Shown: positions 14,001-24,550 of the stretch, one piece after another
Layout of the letters: every line of letters starts with the position of its first letter
Position numbering within the stretch: the stretch's first letter is position 1
From: Prosapia bicincta
Taxonomy: Eukaryota; Arthropoda; Insecta; Hemiptera; Cercopidae
Assembly: GCA_036971475.1 (NCBI GenBank)
Contig: JBAIZL010000001.1
Coordinates: 285,931,925 to 285,995,924, forward strand
Length of the DNA: 64,000 nt
Direction: 5' to 3'
Notes under the pieces: generated by a model
The model's database searches: none
Seen by the model: the letters and a program-made list of their open reading frames with translations, nothing else
Told to the model about the DNA's origin: nothing
Made by a program: the position numbers and the translations under genes

Positions 14001-14390
14001 AAAATACAAAATGTCTCTATTAATGCTATAATGTTAAACGTTTTCTATACTAACCTTATTACACAATCATTATCTACTTTAACGTTTTTAAAGTTCTCTT
14101 TATACAACAAGCGTTATCTACACTCGTTTTATACCTCACTTGTTATCTACTTTGACATTATCTAAGCTTACCTTATGTGACAAACGTTAATTACCCCAAC
14201 TTTATACCACAAACGTTTTCTACATTGACATTATCTAAGCTAACATAATATGACAAACTTTCTATACAACTTCAATGTGATTTGTGGTCCCTATACTAAC
14301 ATAATTTAACTAACGTTATTTACACTAAACATAATCTTACCAAACATTAAATCATTTCCAACGCTGATGTGGCTGTCATTACCTACATTA
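14001..14390. repeat. Left edge of the large satellite: diverged 30-35 bp monomers
   Basis: Loose monomers with CTAACGTTA, ACAAACGTT, TTATCTACACT and AAGCTAAC blocks recur every 30-37 bp without a higher-order period. They resemble both the amplified monomers to the right and, in reverse complement, the 35-bp array at 9.7-10.9 kb. Confidence 0.7.
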
Positions 14391-17300
14391 ACTCTGAAGT
14401 GGACTAACATTTCCTTCACTAAAGCTCGATTGGACTTTAGTTTCCAACACTTACTCTCAGATGGACTAATCGTACCTACACTAATACAAGTGTACTAACG
14501 CAACCTGCACTATCCCTCAAGGATGGACGTTAGCTACATTAACGCTCAAGTGGACTAACGTTTCTTTCATTAAAGCTCCATTGGACTTTAGTTTCCAACA
14601 CTTACTCTCAGATGGACTAATCGTACCTACACTAATACAAGTGTAATAACGCAACCTGCACTATCCCTCAAGGATGGACGTTAGCTACATTAACGCTCAA
14701 GTGGCCTAACGTTTCTTTCATTAAAGCTCGATTGGACTTTAGTTTCCAACACTTACTCTCAGATGGACTAATCGTACCTACACTAATACAAGTGTACTAA
14801 CGCAGGATGCACTATCCCTCAAGGATGGACGTTAGCTACATTAACGCTCAAGTGGACTAACGTTTCTTTCATTAAAGCTCCATTGGACTTTAGTTTCCAA
14901 CACTTACTCTCAGATGGACTAATCGTACCTACACTAATACAAGTGTAATAACGCAACCTGCACTATCCCTCAAGGATGGACGTTAGCTACATTAACGCTC
15001 AAGTGGCCTAACGTTTCTTTCATTAAAGCTCGATTGGACTTTAGTTTCCAACACTTACTCTCAGATGGACTAATCGTACCTACACTAATACAAGTGTACT
15101 AACGCAGGATGCACTATCCCTCAAGGATGGACGTTAGCTACATTAACGCTCAAGTGGACTAACGTTTCCTTCACTAAAGCTCGATTGGACTTTAGTTTCC
15201 AACACTTACTCTCAAAAGGACTAATCGTACCTACGCTAATAGAAGTGTATAACGCTACCTGCACTATCCCTCAAGGATGGACGTTAGCTACATTAACGCT
15301 CAAGTGGACTAACGTTTCCTTCACTAAAGCTCGATTGGACTTTAGTTTCCAACACTTACTCTCAAAAGGACTAATCGTATCTACACTAATAGAAGTGTAT
15401 AACGCTACCTGCATTATCCCTCAAGGATGGACGTTAGCAAAATTAACCCTCAAGTGGACTAACGTTTCTTTCACTAAAGCTCTATTGGACTTTAGTTTCC
15501 AACACTTACTCTCAAAAGGACTAATCGTACCTACACTAATAGAAGTGTATAACGCTACCTGCACTATCCCTCAAGGATGCACGTTAGCAACATTAACGCT
15601 CAAGTGGACTAACGTTTCTTTCACTAAAGCTCTATTGGACTTTAGTTTCCAACACTTACTCTCAAAAGGACTAATCGTACCTACACTAATAGAAGTGTAT
15701 AACGCTATCTGCACTATCCCTCAAGGATGGACGTTAGCAACATTAACGCTCAAGTGGACTAACGTTTCTTTCATTAAAGCTCGATTGGACTTTAGTTTCT
15801 AACACTTACTCTCAGATGGACTAATCGTACCTACACTAATAGAAGTGAATAACGCTACCTGTACTATCCCTCAAGGATGGACGTTAGCAACATTAACGCT
15901 CAAGTGGACTAACGTTTCTTTCATTAAAACTCGATTGGACTTTAGTTTCCAACACTTACTCTCAGATGGACTAATCGTACCTACACTAATACAAGTGTAC
16001 TAACGCAACCTGCACTATCCCTCAAGGATGTACGTTAGCTACATTAACGCTCAAATGGACTAACGTTTCTTTCACTAAAGCTCGATTGGACTTTAGTTTC
16101 CAACACTTACTCTCAGATGGACTAATCGTACCTACACTAATACAAGTGTACTAACGCAACCTGCACTATCCCTCAAGGATGTACGTTAGCTACATTAACG
16201 CTCAAATGGACTAACGATTCTTTCACTAAAGCTCGATTGGACTTTAGTTTCCAACACTTACTCTCAGATGGACTAATCGTACCTACACTAATAGAAGTGT
16301 ATAACGTTACCTGCACTATCCCTCAAGGATGGACGTTAGCAACATTAACTCTCAAGTGGACTAACGTTTCTTTCACTAAAGCTCGATTGGACTTTAGTTT
16401 CCAACACTTAATCTCAGATGGACTAATCGTACCTACACTAATAGAAGTGTATAACGCTACCTGCACTATCCCTCAAAGATGGACGTTAGCTACATTAACG
16501 CTCAAGTGGACTAACGTTTCTTTCACTAAAGCTCTATTGGACTTTAGTTTCCAACACTTACTCTCAGATGGACTAATCGTACCTACGCTAATAGAAGTGT
16601 ATAACGTTACCTGCACTATCCCTCAAGGATGGACGTTAGCTACATTAACGTTCAAGTGGACTAACGTTTCTTTCACTAAAGCTCTATTGGACTTTAGTTT
16701 AAAACACTTACTCTCAGATGGACTAATCGTACCTACACTAATAGAAGTGTATAACGCTACCTGCATTATCCCTCAAGGATGAACTTAGCAACATTAACCC
16801 TCAAGTGGACTAACGTTTCTTTCACTAAAGCTCTATTGGACTTTAGTTTCCAACACTTACTCTCAAAAGGACTAATCGTACCTACGCTAATAGAAGTGTA
16901 TAACGTTACCTGCACTATCCCTCAAGGATGGACGTTAGCTACATTAACGCTCAAGTGGACTAACGTTTCTTTCACTAAAGCTCGATTGGACTTTAGTTTC
17001 CAACACTTACTCTCAGATGGACTAATCGTACCTATACTAATAGAAGTGTATAACGCTACCTGCACTATCCCTCAAGGATGTACGTTAGCTACATTAACGC
17101 TCAAATGGACTAACGTTTCTTTCACTAAAGCTCGATTGGACTTTAGTTTCCAACACTTACTCTCAGATGGACTAATCGTACCTACACTAATAGAAGTGTA
17201 TAACGCAACCTGCACTATCCCTCAAGGATGGACGTTAGCTACATTAACGCTCAAGTGGACTAACGTTTCTTTCACTAAAGCTCTATTGGACTTTAGTTTC

Positions 17301-19510
17301 CAACACTTACTCTCAAAAGGACTAATCGCACCTACGCTAATAGAAGTGTATAACGTTACCTGCACTATCCCTCAAGGATGGACGTTAGCTACATTAACGC
17401 TCAAGTGGACTAACGTTTCTTTCACTAAAGCTCTATTGGACTTTAGTTTCCAACACTTACTCTCAAAAGGACTAATCGCACCTACGCTAATAGAAGTGTA
17501 TAACGCTACCTGCACTATCCCTCAAGGATGGACGTTAGCTACATTAACGCTCAAGTGGACTAACGTTTCTTTCACTAAAGCTCTATTGGACTTTAGTTTC
17601 CAACACTTACTCTCAAAAGGACTAATCGCACCTACGCTAATAGAAGTGTATAACGTTACCTGCACTATCCCTCAAGGATGGACGTTAGCTACATTAACGC
17701 TCAAGTGGACTAACGTTTCTTTCACTAAAGCTCTATTGGACTTTAGTTTCCAACACTTACTCTCAAAAGGACAAATCGTACCTACACTAATAGAAGTGTA
17801 TAACGCAACCTGCACTATCCCTCAAGGATGGACGTTAGCTACATTAACGCTCAAGTGGACTAACGTTTCTTTCACTAAAGCTCGATTGGACTTTAGTTTC
17901 CAACACTTACTCTCAGATGGACTAATCGTACCTACACTAATAGAAGTGTATAACGTTACCTGCACTATCGATCAAAGATGGACGTTAGCAACATTAACCC
18001 TCAAGTGGACTAACGTTTCTTTCACTAAAGCTCGATTGGACTTTAGTTTCCAACACTTACTCTCAGATGGACTAATCGTACCTACACTAATACAAGTGTA
18101 CTAACGCAACCTGCACTATCCCTCAAGGATGGACGTTAGCTACATTAACGCTCAACTGGACTAACGTTTCTTTCACTAAATCTCGATTGGACTTTAGTTT
18201 CCAACACTTACTCTCAGATGGACTTATCGTACCTACACTAATAGAAGTGTATAACGCTACCTGCACTATCCCTCAAGGATGTACGTTAGCTACATTAACG
18301 CTCAAATGGACTAACGTTTCTTTCACTAAAGCTCGATTGGACTTTAGTTTCCAACACTTACTCTCAGATGGACTAATCGTACCTACACTAATAGAAGTGT
18401 ATAACGTTACCTGCACTATCCCTCAAAGATGGACGTTAGCAACATTAACCCTCAAGTGGACTAACGTTTCTTTCACTAAAGCTCGATTGGACTTTAGTTT
18501 CCAACACTTACTCTCAGATGGACTAATCGTACCTACACTAATACAAGTGTACTAACGCAACCTGCACTATCCCTCAAGGATGGACGTTAGCTACATTAAC
18601 GCTCAAGTGGACTAACGTTTCTTTCACTAAAGCTCTATTGGACTTTAGTTTCCAACAATTACTCTCAAAAGGACTAATCGCACCTACGCTAATAGAAGTG
18701 TATAACGCTACCTGCATTATCCCTCAAGGATGTACGTTAGCTACATTAACGCTCAAGTGGACTAACGTTTCTTTCACTAAAGCTCTATTGGACTTTAGTT
18801 TCCAACACTTACTCTCAAAAGGACTAATCGCACCTACGCTAATAGAAGTGTATAACGCTACCTGCACTATCCCTCAAGGATGGACGTTAGCTACATTAAC
18901 GCTCAACTGGACTAACGTTTATTTCACTAAAGCTCGATTGGACTTTAGTTTCCAACACTTACTCTCAAAAGGACTAATCGTACCTACACTAATAGAAGTG
19001 TATAACGTTACCTGCACTATCCCTCAAGGATGGACGTTAGCAACATTAACCCTCAAGTAGACTAACGTTTCTTTCACTAAAGCTCGATTGGACTTTAGTT
19101 TCTAACACTTACTCTCAGATGGACTAATCGTACCTACACTAATAGAAGTGAATAACGCTACCTGTACTATCCCTCAAGGATGGACGTTAGCAACATTAAC
19201 GCTCAAGTGGACTAACGTTTCTTTCATTAAAGCTCGATTGGACTTTAGTTTCCAACACTTACTCTCAGATGGACTAATCGTACCTACACTAATACAAGTG
19301 TACTAACGCAACCTGCACTATCCCTCAAGGATGTACGTTAGCTACATTAACGCTCAAATGGACTAACGTTTCTTTCACTAAAGCTCGATTGGACTTTAGT
19401 TTCCAACACTTACTCTCAGATGGACTAATCGTACCTACACTAATAGAAGTGTATAACGTTACCTGCACTATCCCTCAAGGATGGACGTAGCAATATTAAC
19501 CCTCAAGTGG
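14390..19510. repeat. 150/151-bp satellite array, about 34 units
   Basis: Each unit contains five related blocks of 28-32 bp: CTCGATTGGACTTTAG..., CTCAGATGGACTAATCG..., AAGTGTACTAACGCAACC..., CTCAAGGATGGACGTTAG... and CTCAAGTGGACTAACG.... Two main variants exist. One has CTCAGATGG and ACAAGTGTACTAACG (151 bp); the other has CTCAAAAGG and AGAAGTGTATAACG (150 bp). Runs of the 150-bp form keep one frame open for up to 441 codons with a 50-residue period (16779-18104), and the 151-bp form breaks it. I read the frames as a by-product of period length, because they have no promoter or splice context. Confidence 0.95.
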
Positions 19511-20170
19511 ACTTCAAATACCTAATATTATCTTCCACAGGATTAGCCTACACTCTCGTTAAAGTGCATCAATGTTTCCTAAACTATGCTCAAATATACC
19601 ACGTCACTTACAATAACGCTCAAGTGGACTATCGTTAACTACACTAACCCACAAGTGGATTAATAATTCCTATACTAGCAGAGACTAAAGTGGACTATAA
19701 ATAACAGCGCTTAATCTCAGATGAACTAATCGTACCTACACTAACGAAAAGTGTACGAACGCTACCTGTACTAGCCATAAAATAGACTAACATTAGCTAC
19801 ACTTAGGCTCAAGTGGGCTAAAAATATCTAACCTGAACTGCAATTGCATTAACGAGTCTACACTATCGTTCAAGTCCATTAACGTAACTACACTATGTTC
19901 AAATGTAATAACGTTTCTTGAAATAACACTCAAGTGGACTAAATGTAACTACACTAACTTTAAAATAAACTAAATGTACCTATACTAACTCTGAAATAGA
20001 CTATCGTACCTACAGTATCGCGCAAGTGGACTTACATTAACGCTCATGTGAACTAACTTTACTTACAATAATACTCAAGTGGGCTAAACGTATCCACACT
20101 AACGTTATAGTGGATTGATTGTACATAAACTAACTGTCAAGTGTAGGCATACTAATTTTACCTACACCAA
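19511..20170. repeat. Right edge of the large satellite: diverged 30-bp monomers
   Basis: Single monomers of the type CTCAAGTGGACTAA...CTACACTAAC continue but are heavily diverged and lack the 150-bp period. Confidence 0.8.
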
Positions 20171-20289
20171 CTACGTAAAAATGTATAATTTATAGTTTAA
20201 AAATTCAAAGAGCGTCATCATTAAAATGTTTCATGTCTCCTTATCGTTTAAATATTTAAATATTCCGAAAACTATTCACAGTTTACAGG

Positions 20290-20460
20290 TAGTTGTGGTA
20301 ACAAGTGGTAGGAAGATCCGTTGGTGGTAGACTTGCCGAAATTACAAGGCCTCGGTTCCAACAGACCGAAAAGAGCGGATGCAATAATGATCAATGTGGT
20401 TATTGGATTCAGAGACACGACAACAAAAAAAACAATAACAAACACCAGTTCGTTTGAAAA
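20290..20460 (+). mobile_element. Possible tRNA-derived SINE
   Basis: CGTTGGTGGTAGACTTGCC resembles a Pol III A box region. About 25 nt later CTCGGTTCCAAC resembles a B box. The unit ends in an A-rich tract (CAACAAAAAAAACAATAAC). Spacing and tail fit a SINE, but the B box is imperfect and no second copy is present in the window. Confidence 0.35.
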
Positions 20461-20678
20461 AAAATGCTTGTAACCTATACTTTTGTGATATTATTGTTTA
20501 TAATTAGTTTTTTTTTTAAAATTTGTTGTTTGGAAAATAAAAGAAGCTATAAAGAATATTATATTATAATTATACATACATATATGTATATATAATATAT
20601 AAATATAAAATAAGTTTTCTTGTTTAATAATTTAAAACAACATAGGTTATTCAAATACAAGAATATTTATTAATTTAT

Positions 20679-20723
20679 ATCCAAAGCTTTTCGTTGGTAA
20701 ACAGTACCAACATCATCAGGAAT
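20679..20723 (-). ncRNA. Hammerhead-like ribozyme motif, copy B
   Basis: Mirror image of copy A in the same foldback. Box CUGAUGA lies at 20719-20713, GAAA at 20692-20689, stem II is GUUGGUA/UACCAAC, and stem III is the palindrome AAGCUU followed by U17. One extra U separates the box from stem II. Confidence 0.6.
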
Positions 20724-20766
20724 GAAAATTACAATAATCACAATTACAATAATTATTGTAATTTTC

Positions 20767-20811
20767 ATTCCTGATGATGTTGGTACTGTTTACCAACGAA
20801 AAGCTTTGGAT
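20767..20811 (+). ncRNA. Hammerhead-like ribozyme motif, copy A
   Basis: Order on the plus strand: stem I strand AUUC (20767-20770), CUGAUGA (20771-20777), one extra U, stem II GUUGGUA-CUGUU-UACCAAC (7 bp), GAAA (20798-20801), self-complementary AAGCUU as stem III (20801-20806), U17 (20807), stem I strand GGAU. Stem I is 4 bp with one G-U pair. With a loopless palindromic stem III, self-cleavage would be expected mainly between two copies. Confidence 0.62.
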
Positions 20812-20865
20812 ATAAATTAATAAATATTCTTGTATTTGAATAACCTATGTTGCTTTAAAGTATAA

Positions 20866-20867
<2 letters not shown>

Positions 20868-20929
<62 letters not shown>
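20868..20929. repeat. (TA)n
   Basis: Pure TA run directly outside foldback 1. Confidence 0.97.
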
Positions 20930-20931
<2 letters not shown>

Positions 20932-21652
20932 CTAATCTCGCTACATATTGTTTAGAAAATAATCATGAATTTGCAGAAATATGTAATATAAAACAAAAGA
21001 ATGTTCAAACAGCTTTAAAAATGAAATAATTGAAAATTTAGATATATGTAAGAACAATATCTAAAAAAAAGTTCCAATTAAAGAGCAGGTACAGACATAA
21101 TCTAAACGTGATACTATTTTTAGCATATTTGATGATATCTTAACACTTTTTTATTCCACTGCAGTAGTTTTATTTAATGTAAAAATGGTTAGACCTTTAG
21201 TCTGTATATAAATTTATTTAATCCAGTAATATATAACCTAAATAATATCCTTTCAAAAGTTTTCAATCGGTCTTTCTCTAAATTTCACTGAGCGAATAAG
21301 TTTAACAAAAAATGATCTCAACCAGAACAAAAAGGGATTTGTTAACAAACGCTACAACTGTTGCCTAACACAGTAGCGAACGGTTTGTTGCTGCCTTGAC
21401 ATCAGATTGCACTTAGACCACGCCGATTAGCTTTCACAGAGAGTAAACTGGGTAATTTAAAACACGCTTATTCTGCAGAGAAATATAATTGCATTTAGAG
21501 GGCTGTATAAAAGTTACCCTTATCAAGAAGAAAGGTTTCTCCTACCAAAACAATGTATTTTATTTATTCTTCCATTAAATAACCTTAATTTCACAATTTC
21601 AAGAAGAACCATTATTAAGCTTCTCTTCTTATATGTAAGATTGTATATAGGC
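20930..21652. other. AT-rich unique sequence
   Basis: No gene recognised. A modestly more balanced stretch lies at 21340-21460. Confidence 0.45.
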
Positions 21653-21940
<288 letters not shown>

Positions 21941-22060
21941 GAATATTCCTGATGAGTTGGTACTGTTAGCCAACGAAAAGCTTAGAATTGTAAATTCAAT
22001 TATAATTCTTGTATTTGTATTTTGACTTAGTTCTTTATTAATACACAAAAAAACATATTG

Positions 22061-22063
<3 letters not shown>
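21941..22063 (+). mobile_element. Single Penelope-like tail with hammerhead motif
   Basis: Begins directly after CA/TA repeat with GAATATTCCTGATGAG. It continues through the hammerhead motif, TTCTTGTATTTGTATTTTG, TTCTTTATTAATACACAA and ACATATTGCGA, and ends in (TA)n at 22064. It is the only non-inverted member of this type with a complete box. Its 3' sequence matches those at 24012-24082 and 51500-51565. Confidence 0.65.
21945..21988 (+). ncRNA. Hammerhead ribozyme motif, copy C (fully canonical core)
   Basis: Stem I strand AUUC (21945-21948), CUGAUGA (21949-21955), stem II GUUGG/CCAAC starting immediately with no extra base, GAAA (21975-21978), palindromic stem III AAGCUU (21978-21983), A17 (21984), stem I strand GAAU (21985-21988), which pairs perfectly with AUUC. 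Every conserved core position of the hammerhead consensus that I can check is present. This is the best single candidate for activity in the window. Confidence 0.72.

Positions 22064-22101
<38 letters not shown>
22064..22101. repeat. (TA)n
   Basis: Abuts the 3' end (TTGCGA) of the element at 21941-22063. Confidence 0.97.
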
Positions 22102-22104
<3 letters not shown>

Positions 22105-22798
22105 CTTCTTAAAAAATACTGTTTATTTAATCGAAGGTTTTATTTTACATGGAAGAATAAATGTTCTAGCTGCTTTGTTGATTATACACAAATGAAAATA
22201 ACATCAGAAGTCGTCAATAAACTAGCCAAGAAAAAACGAAAACTTAATTTAGCGTTGTAAGTAATACAAATATTAAATGTGTACCTATTCTAAGCCTATA
22301 TAGGCTATATTTTATATTATAATTTAAAAGATATTTAATGTTACCTTTATACTATATTACAATTACCTTACATTTCTATAGTCACACCTTCAGGTTTCTA
22401 AATAACTAAAGAATTATATCAATTTAACATAACCTAGGCCTATATTTATTCATTTGTCATCCAATTATTTCAAATTGTACCTTCAAATACATTATTACGA
22501 TGCAGTGACAAAGATTGATTGCATAACTAATATTACAATTACTATAAAAGTGGACTCTTGAGGTTTTAGGTTTTTAATAGAATAAAGTAAAATAAATATA
22601 GTGTTTGTTTTTTCTCTCTGGTCGTTATTACAGGATCTTTTATAAAGTAGAAAGTGGTGAAAAAAACTAGATTAAATTTGTTAATGAATTTGAATTGGTC
22701 CTGAATTTACTAAATTATAGAAATCTCTGTTGGCTGAATCTAATTATATATGACTTATATAAGATTATGTAACATTATATGACTTATAAGATTATATA

Positions 22799-22800
<2 letters not shown>
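22102..22800. other. AT-rich unique sequence
   Basis: No gene seen. Confidence 0.45.

Positions 22801-22801
<1 letters not shown>

Positions 22802-22858
<57 letters not shown>
22802..22858. repeat. (TA)n
   Basis: Lies directly left of foldback 2. Confidence 0.97.
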
Positions 22859-22864
<6 letters not shown>

Positions 22865-22866
<2 letters not shown>

Positions 22867-23088
22867 ATGATGAATAGTTACTATCTGGAGTACATCCGTT
22901 CATTCTGTAGTCCATAAATTCGCAGTTCCGACGTTTCGCTAGAATCTCATCCAGCAAGGGCTCGCTCTTTTATTGTTGTTGGGTTCACCTCGTCAATGCT
23001 GGATGAGATTCTAGCGAAACGTCGGAACTGCGAATTTATGGACTGCAGAATGAACGGATGTACTCCAGATAGTAACTATTCATCATAT
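22865..23088. mobile_element. Penelope-like head-to-head inverted pair (foldback 2, second family)
   Basis: 92-bp arms 22865-22956 and 22997-23088 are reverse complements with essentially one mismatch, around a 40-bp spacer. Each arm reads, from the inside, GCTGGATGAG, TTCTAGCGAAACGTCGG, then CAGAATGAACGGATG and TACTCCAGATAGTAAC. GCUGGA pairs with UCUAGC, followed by GAAACGUC, in which ACGU is palindromic and C would be position 17. The CUGANGA box is not intact (CUGGAUGA). The right arm extends outward to about 23120 and ends in (TA)n; the left side also meets (TA)n. The same tail starts again at the end of the window. Confidence 0.65.
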
Positions 23089-23118
23089 TTTTCCATCCGT
23101 GAAGGAATACGTATCAGC

Positions 23119-23120
<2 letters not shown>

Positions 23121-23166
<46 letters not shown>
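23121..23166. repeat. (TA)n
   Basis: Bounds the right end of the foldback 2 element. Confidence 0.97.
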
Positions 23167-23169
<3 letters not shown>

Positions 23170-23842
23170 ATTATATCTGTACTTATTGTTTGTGCTCCTG
23201 GAATTCCCTGCCTCCTGGCGGTGACTTTTTCACTACATTTTTACACAATAATTAACCTAACTTCCACATTTTCAATAATATCAGCTTAATTCATTACTCG
23301 TCGAAATTTTAGAATTTCTATACACATTCCATTTACAATTCCTTTTTATAACTTTTCTAAACAAATTTACCCCTTTTAAACATTTTCTCACACTTGTTCT
23401 CTCTCAATACGTCTGCATCTTTCCGAAGTCCCCCAAAATTAGAACGAGCATGATATCCTCCCTTACGTATTTCAGCCAATCATATTTAACTTTTTTTAAA
23501 TTTCGAAAGCATATCGTTGGGTTAACGGTTTCCGCTATTTTATTTGTATCTCACGCTTCTTTACAAATTGTATGATTTCCACTCTGTAACTGGTGTTACT
23601 TTCCCATGCTTTCCTTGGTTTTCCTGAAATACTTAAACCTTACAAATATCCACAGCCTTCTTTTGTCCCAAGGTTCCCACGACTGGCTTATTAGCCCCAA
23701 GCTAAATATACAATGGTTAATTCCTCTTTGTCGGTCTTTTAGTACGTTACCTTGGTCACTCCTTTCTTAATATTTCTACTTATTATTATTATTTTAAAAA
23801 CTAACTAATTTTATACTATAAGCCTCGTATTTTTAAGTTGTG
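23167..23842. other. AT-rich, pyrimidine-rich unique sequence
   Basis: No gene recognised. Confidence 0.45.
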
Positions 23843-23916
23843 ATATATATATATATATATGTATATATAAAGAACTAAGTCAAAATACAAATACAAGAAT
23901 TATAATTGAATCTACA

Positions 23917-23961
23917 ATTCATAGCTTTTCGTTGGCTAACAGTACCAACATCATCAGGAAT
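23917..23961 (-). ncRNA. Hammerhead-like motif, copy D (stem III mutated)
   Basis: CUGAUGA at 23957-23951, stem II GUUGGU/GCCAAC, GAAA at 23930-23927, stem I AUUC/GAAU perfect. Stem III reads A-AGCU-A, so the pair 15.1-16.1 becomes A-A. There is one extra U after the box. Probably impaired. Confidence 0.5.
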
Positions 23962-23962
23962 A

Positions 23963-24007
23963 TTAAATGATGATGTTGGTACTGTTAGCCAACGAAAAGC
24001 TTTGAAT
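23963..24007 (+). pseudogene. Dead hammerhead-like motif, copy D'
   Basis: Right arm of foldback 3. Stem II, GAAA (23994-23997), palindromic AAGCUU and U17 are intact, but the box begins AUGAUGA: position 3 is A instead of the invariant C. The upstream strand of stem I (TTAA instead of ATTC) no longer pairs. Confidence 0.55.
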
Positions 24008-24079
24008 TGTAGATTCAATTTTAATTCTTGTATTTGTATTTTGACTAAGTTCTTTATTAATACAAAGAATACATATTGC

Positions 24080-24082
<3 letters not shown>

Positions 24083-24128
<46 letters not shown>
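24083..24128. repeat. (TA)n
   Basis: Bounds foldback 3. It is followed by a short relic of the other family 1 tail (AAAATAAGTTTTCTTGTTT) to about 24165, minus orientation. Confidence 0.95.
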
Positions 24129-24133
<5 letters not shown>

Positions 24134-24294
24134 TAAAATAAGTTTTCTTGTTTAATAATTTTACTGTCTTTCTACTAGATAAAACATAATAATCATTCTA
24201 TTTATCTAATATTATTCGTTTGATATTATTTGAAAGGGTTATAGAAAATTAATAATTAATATGAATAATATTTTTTTTAAAGGCACTAGAACTA

Positions 24295-24298
24295 TATA

Positions 24299-24350
<52 letters not shown>
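24295..24350. repeat. (TA)n
   Basis: Precedes the minus-strand tail at 24351-24480. Confidence 0.97.
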
Positions 24351-24355
<5 letters not shown>

Positions 24356-24480
24356 CGTTTTCTTGTTTAATAATTTAAAACAACATAGGTTATTCAAATA
24401 CAAGAATATTTAATAATTTATATCCAAAGCTTTTCGTTGGCTAACAGTACCAACATCATCAGGAATGAAAATTCATCATG
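24351..24480 (-). mobile_element. Single Penelope-like tail, minus strand
   Basis: Same sequence type as the left arm of foldback 1 (TTTTCTTGTTTAATAATTT, CAACATAGGTTATTC), ending with a hammerhead-like motif. It is flanked on both sides by (TA)n (24295-24350 and 24489-24548) and is therefore a compact unit of about 130 bp nested in TA repeat. Confidence 0.62.
24422..24466 (-). ncRNA. Hammerhead-like ribozyme motif, copy E
   Basis: AUUC, CUGAUGA (24462-24456), extra U, stem II GUUGGU/GCCAAC with a terminal U-G pair, GAAA (24435-24432), palindromic AAGCUU, U17 and GGAU. Stem I is 4 bp with one G-U pair. Confidence 0.58.
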
Positions 24481-24483
24481 AAA

Positions 24484-24488
<5 letters not shown>

Positions 24489-24548
<60 letters not shown>
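24489..24548. repeat. (TA)n
   Basis: Second TA boundary of the tail at 24351-24480. Confidence 0.97.

Positions 24549-24550
<2 letters not shown>

Larger units (their letters stand above)
20638..20852. mobile_element. Penelope-like head-to-head inverted pair (foldback 1)
   Basis: Two arms of about 101 bp (20638-20738 and 20752-20852) are near-perfect reverse complements around a 13-bp spacer. Each arm holds a hammerhead-like fold and the tail TTCTTGTATTTGAATAACC. The left arm continues outward through AAACTTATTTTATAT into TA-rich sequence, and the right arm is followed by a 60-bp (TA)n. Penelope-like elements are known to occur with inverted long terminal copies. No ORF is present. Confidence 0.7.
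23871..24082. mobile_element. Penelope-like head-to-head inverted pair (foldback 3)
   Basis: 86-bp arms 23871-23956 and 23968-24053 around an 11-bp spacer. The right arm continues to ACATATTGCGAC and then (TA)n at 24083; the left side is preceded by ATATATGTATATATAA. The left arm keeps the CUGAUGA box; the right arm has lost it. Family 1, closest to the single copy at 21941 and the pairs at 51.4-51.8 kb. Confidence 0.68.

Noticed and set aside
15185..19060. Series of open frames of 122-441 codons as a repeat protein gene
   Set aside because: They follow the 150-bp satellite period, are interrupted wherever a 151-bp unit occurs, and have no gene context.
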